A DNA stretch of 7,121 nucleotides from Planctomycetota bacterium. Lineage in GTDB: Bacteria; Planctomycetota; UBA11346. The notes below the pieces were generated by a model that saw only the letters and a program-made list of their open reading frames with translations, did not search any database and was not told where the DNA came from. The stretch is taken from contig SLQH01000068.1 in NCBI GenBank assembly GCA_007131555.1, positions 1 to 7,121 on the forward strand. The letters are read 5' to 3'. Position 1 is the stretch's first letter. Each line of letters starts with the position of its first letter. Made by a program: the position numbers and the translations under genes. Of the stretch, positions 5,836 through 7,121 are shown one piece after another.

Positions 5836-7121
5836 ATGGCTTTGACGACGTACTTTCAGCATCTCCCGGACATCGTGTATGAGGGTCCAGAGAGCGACAA
5901 TCCTCTGTCCTACAAGTATTACAACCCGCAAGAGAAGATCGCCGGCAAGACCATGGCCGACTGGCTGCGCTTTGCGGTCTGCTACTGGCATACCTTCTGT
6001 GGTAACGGCAGTGATCCCTTTGGGGCCGGGACCATGGTCCGTCCCTGGGAGGCCGGGCGTGAGGGGCTTGATCTGGCCCTGCACAAGGCCGAGGTGGTCT
6101 TTGACTTCATCAGCAAGCTTGGCTTGAACTTCTACTGTTTCCATGATCGCGATGTGGCTCCCGAGGGCGGCAGCGTGGCCCAGACCAACAAGAACCTGTG
6201 GGCGGTGGCCAAGCGCTTCAAGCAGTTGCAGAAGGCCACCGGCATCCGCCTCCTGTGGGGCACTGCCAACATGTTCTCGCACCCGCGCTTCAACCAGGGC
6301 GCTTCCACCACCCCCAATGCCGATGTCTTCGCCTACTGCGCCAACTCGGTCAAGGAGATGCTCGACGTCACCCTGTTCCTGGGTGGTGAGAACTACGTCT
6401 TCTGGGGCGGCCGTGAGGGCTATAACAGTCTCCTCAACACCGACATGGGCCGTGAACTCAAGCACCTGGCCCGCTTCCTGCAGATGGCCGTCGACTACGC
6501 CAAGCAGATCGGCTTCACCGGTCAGTTCCTGATCGAGCCCAAGCCCTGCGAGCCGACCAAGCATCAGTACGACTTCGACGCCGCCAACTCGCTGTGCTTC
6601 CTCAAGACCCACAAGCTCGACAAGCATTTCGCCTTCAACATCGAGGCCAATCACGCCACCCTGGCCCGCCATGACTTCTGCCATGAGCTGGAATGGTGCC
6701 GGGTCAACGGCAAGCTCGGTTCGATCGACGCCAACCGGGGCGACCTGCTCCTGGGCTGGGACACCGACCAGTTCCCCAACGACATCGCCGAATGCACCCA
6801 GGCCATGCTGATCATCATGAAGCAGAAGGGTCTGGCTCCTGGTGGCCTGAACTTCGACGCCAAGTTGCGCCGTGATTCGACCGACCTGGAGGATCTGTTC
6901 CATGCCCACATCGGGGCCGTCGATGTCTGGGCCAAGGCTCTGCGCATCGCCGATCGCATCCGTCGTGATGGCGCTCTTGAAAAAACCGTCGCTGAGCGCT
7001 ACAGCAGCTTTGATAGCGGTATTGGCAAGGACATCGAACGCGGCAAGACCGATTTCAAGGCCCTTCAGCGCTATATCATCAAGAAGGGTGAGGCAGCCCC
7101 GACTGCCAGCGCCCGTCAGGA
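5836..7121 (+). CDS. xylA: Xylose isomerase, class II (3' end cut by window)
   Basis: Xylose isomerase (EC 5.3.1.5) converts D-xylose to D-xylulose in the cytoplasm, the first step of the isomerase route into the pentose phosphate pathway, and can also interconvert glucose and fructose. The window holds 428 codons with no stop; class II enzymes are usually about 435-440 residues, so only the extreme C-terminus is missing. The TIM-barrel landmarks are all present: catalytic H103 and D106 in FHDRD, the VFWGGREGY signature at 188-196, E234 and K236 in IEPKP, E270 and H273 in NIEANHATL, D298 in IDANRG, D309 and D311 in WDTDQF, and D341 in NFDAK. These are the expected metal and substrate ligands. 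ACGAGGA (5824-5830) lies five bases before ATG. The frame is uninterrupted. No xylulokinase, xylose transporter or XylR gene is visible; any xyl partners would lie to the right. Confidence 0.98.
   Translation, partial: MALTTYFQHLPDIVYEGPESDNPLSYKYYNPQEKIAGKTMADWLRFAVCYWHTFCGNGSDPFGAGTMVRPWEAGREGLDLALHKAEVVFDFISKLGLNFYCFHDRDVAPEGGSVAQTNKNLWAVAKRFKQLQKATGIRLLWGTANMFSHPRFNQGASTTPNADVFAYCANSVKEMLDVTLFLGGENYVFWGGREGYNSLLNTDMGRELKHLARFLQMAVDYAKQIGFTGQFLIEPKPCEPTKHQYDFDAANSLCFLKTHKLDKHFAFNIEANHATLARHDFCHELEWCRVNGKLGSIDANRGDLLLGWDTDQFPNDIAECTQAMLIIMKQKGLAPGGLNFDAKLRRDSTDLEDLFHAHIGAVDVWAKALRIADRIRRDGALEKTVAERYSSFDSGIGKDIERGKTDFKALQRYIIKKGEAAPTASARQ

Noticed and set aside
5764..6909. Long reverse-strand open frame opposite xylA (381 codons)
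   Set aside because: The forward strand encodes an intact xylose isomerase with all active-site residues; the reverse frame is a codon-bias shadow.
1..7121. CRISPR array, tRNA, rRNA or prophage attachment site
   Set aside because: No regularly spaced repeats, tRNA-like cloverleaf or rRNA-like stretch was seen on reading the window; a dedicated search was not possible.

Overview
This is a GC-rich bacterial window with six protein genes, all on the + strand and separated by 100-250 bp gaps rather than packed as one operon. No rRNA, tRNA or other taxonomic marker is present. A 2Fe-superoxide reductase (desulfoferrodoxin) beside a typical 2-Cys peroxiredoxin points to an anaerobe or microaerophile that must survive oxygen. 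The last gene is a class II (long-form) xylose isomerase, which suggests sugar fermentation. Two proteins with membrane anchors have no recognisable family. A GC-rich, possibly planctomycete-like or related anaerobe would fit, but that is a weak guess.

Layout. Positions 1-260 hold no convincing gene. They contain two small hairpins, a decayed half-copy of a repeat and a possible promoter. Positions 261-1001 encode an unknown coiled-coil protein with one membrane segment near its C-terminus. Positions 1031-1197 hold a compact non-coding element with 20-bp terminal inverted repeats and a strong internal hairpin (MITE-like). Its right half is 25/27 identical to the decayed copy upstream, so the first gene lies between two same-orientation copies of that end. 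Positions 1245-2975 encode an unknown two-membrane-segment protein whose large outer region contains an internal duplication, possibly of OB-fold-like modules. The right end of the MITE-like element may supply the -35 box of this gene's promoter.

Positions 3100-4260 form an oxidative-stress block. The superoxide reductase converts superoxide to H2O2 without making O2, and the peroxiredoxin can remove that H2O2. The 198-bp gap between the two genes has four short segments able to form mutually exclusive hairpins. A long GC-rich hairpin follows the superoxide reductase gene.

Positions 4401-5627 encode a membrane histidine kinase with a small outer sensor region and no response regulator in view. 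A probable terminator and several dyads lie before xylA at 5836, which runs off the right edge only a few codons short of the usual family length. All conserved active-site and metal-binding residues of the isomerase are present.

The most unusual parts are the MITE-like element with its decayed partner, the internally repeated unknown envelope protein, and the foldable leader ahead of the superoxide reductase gene.
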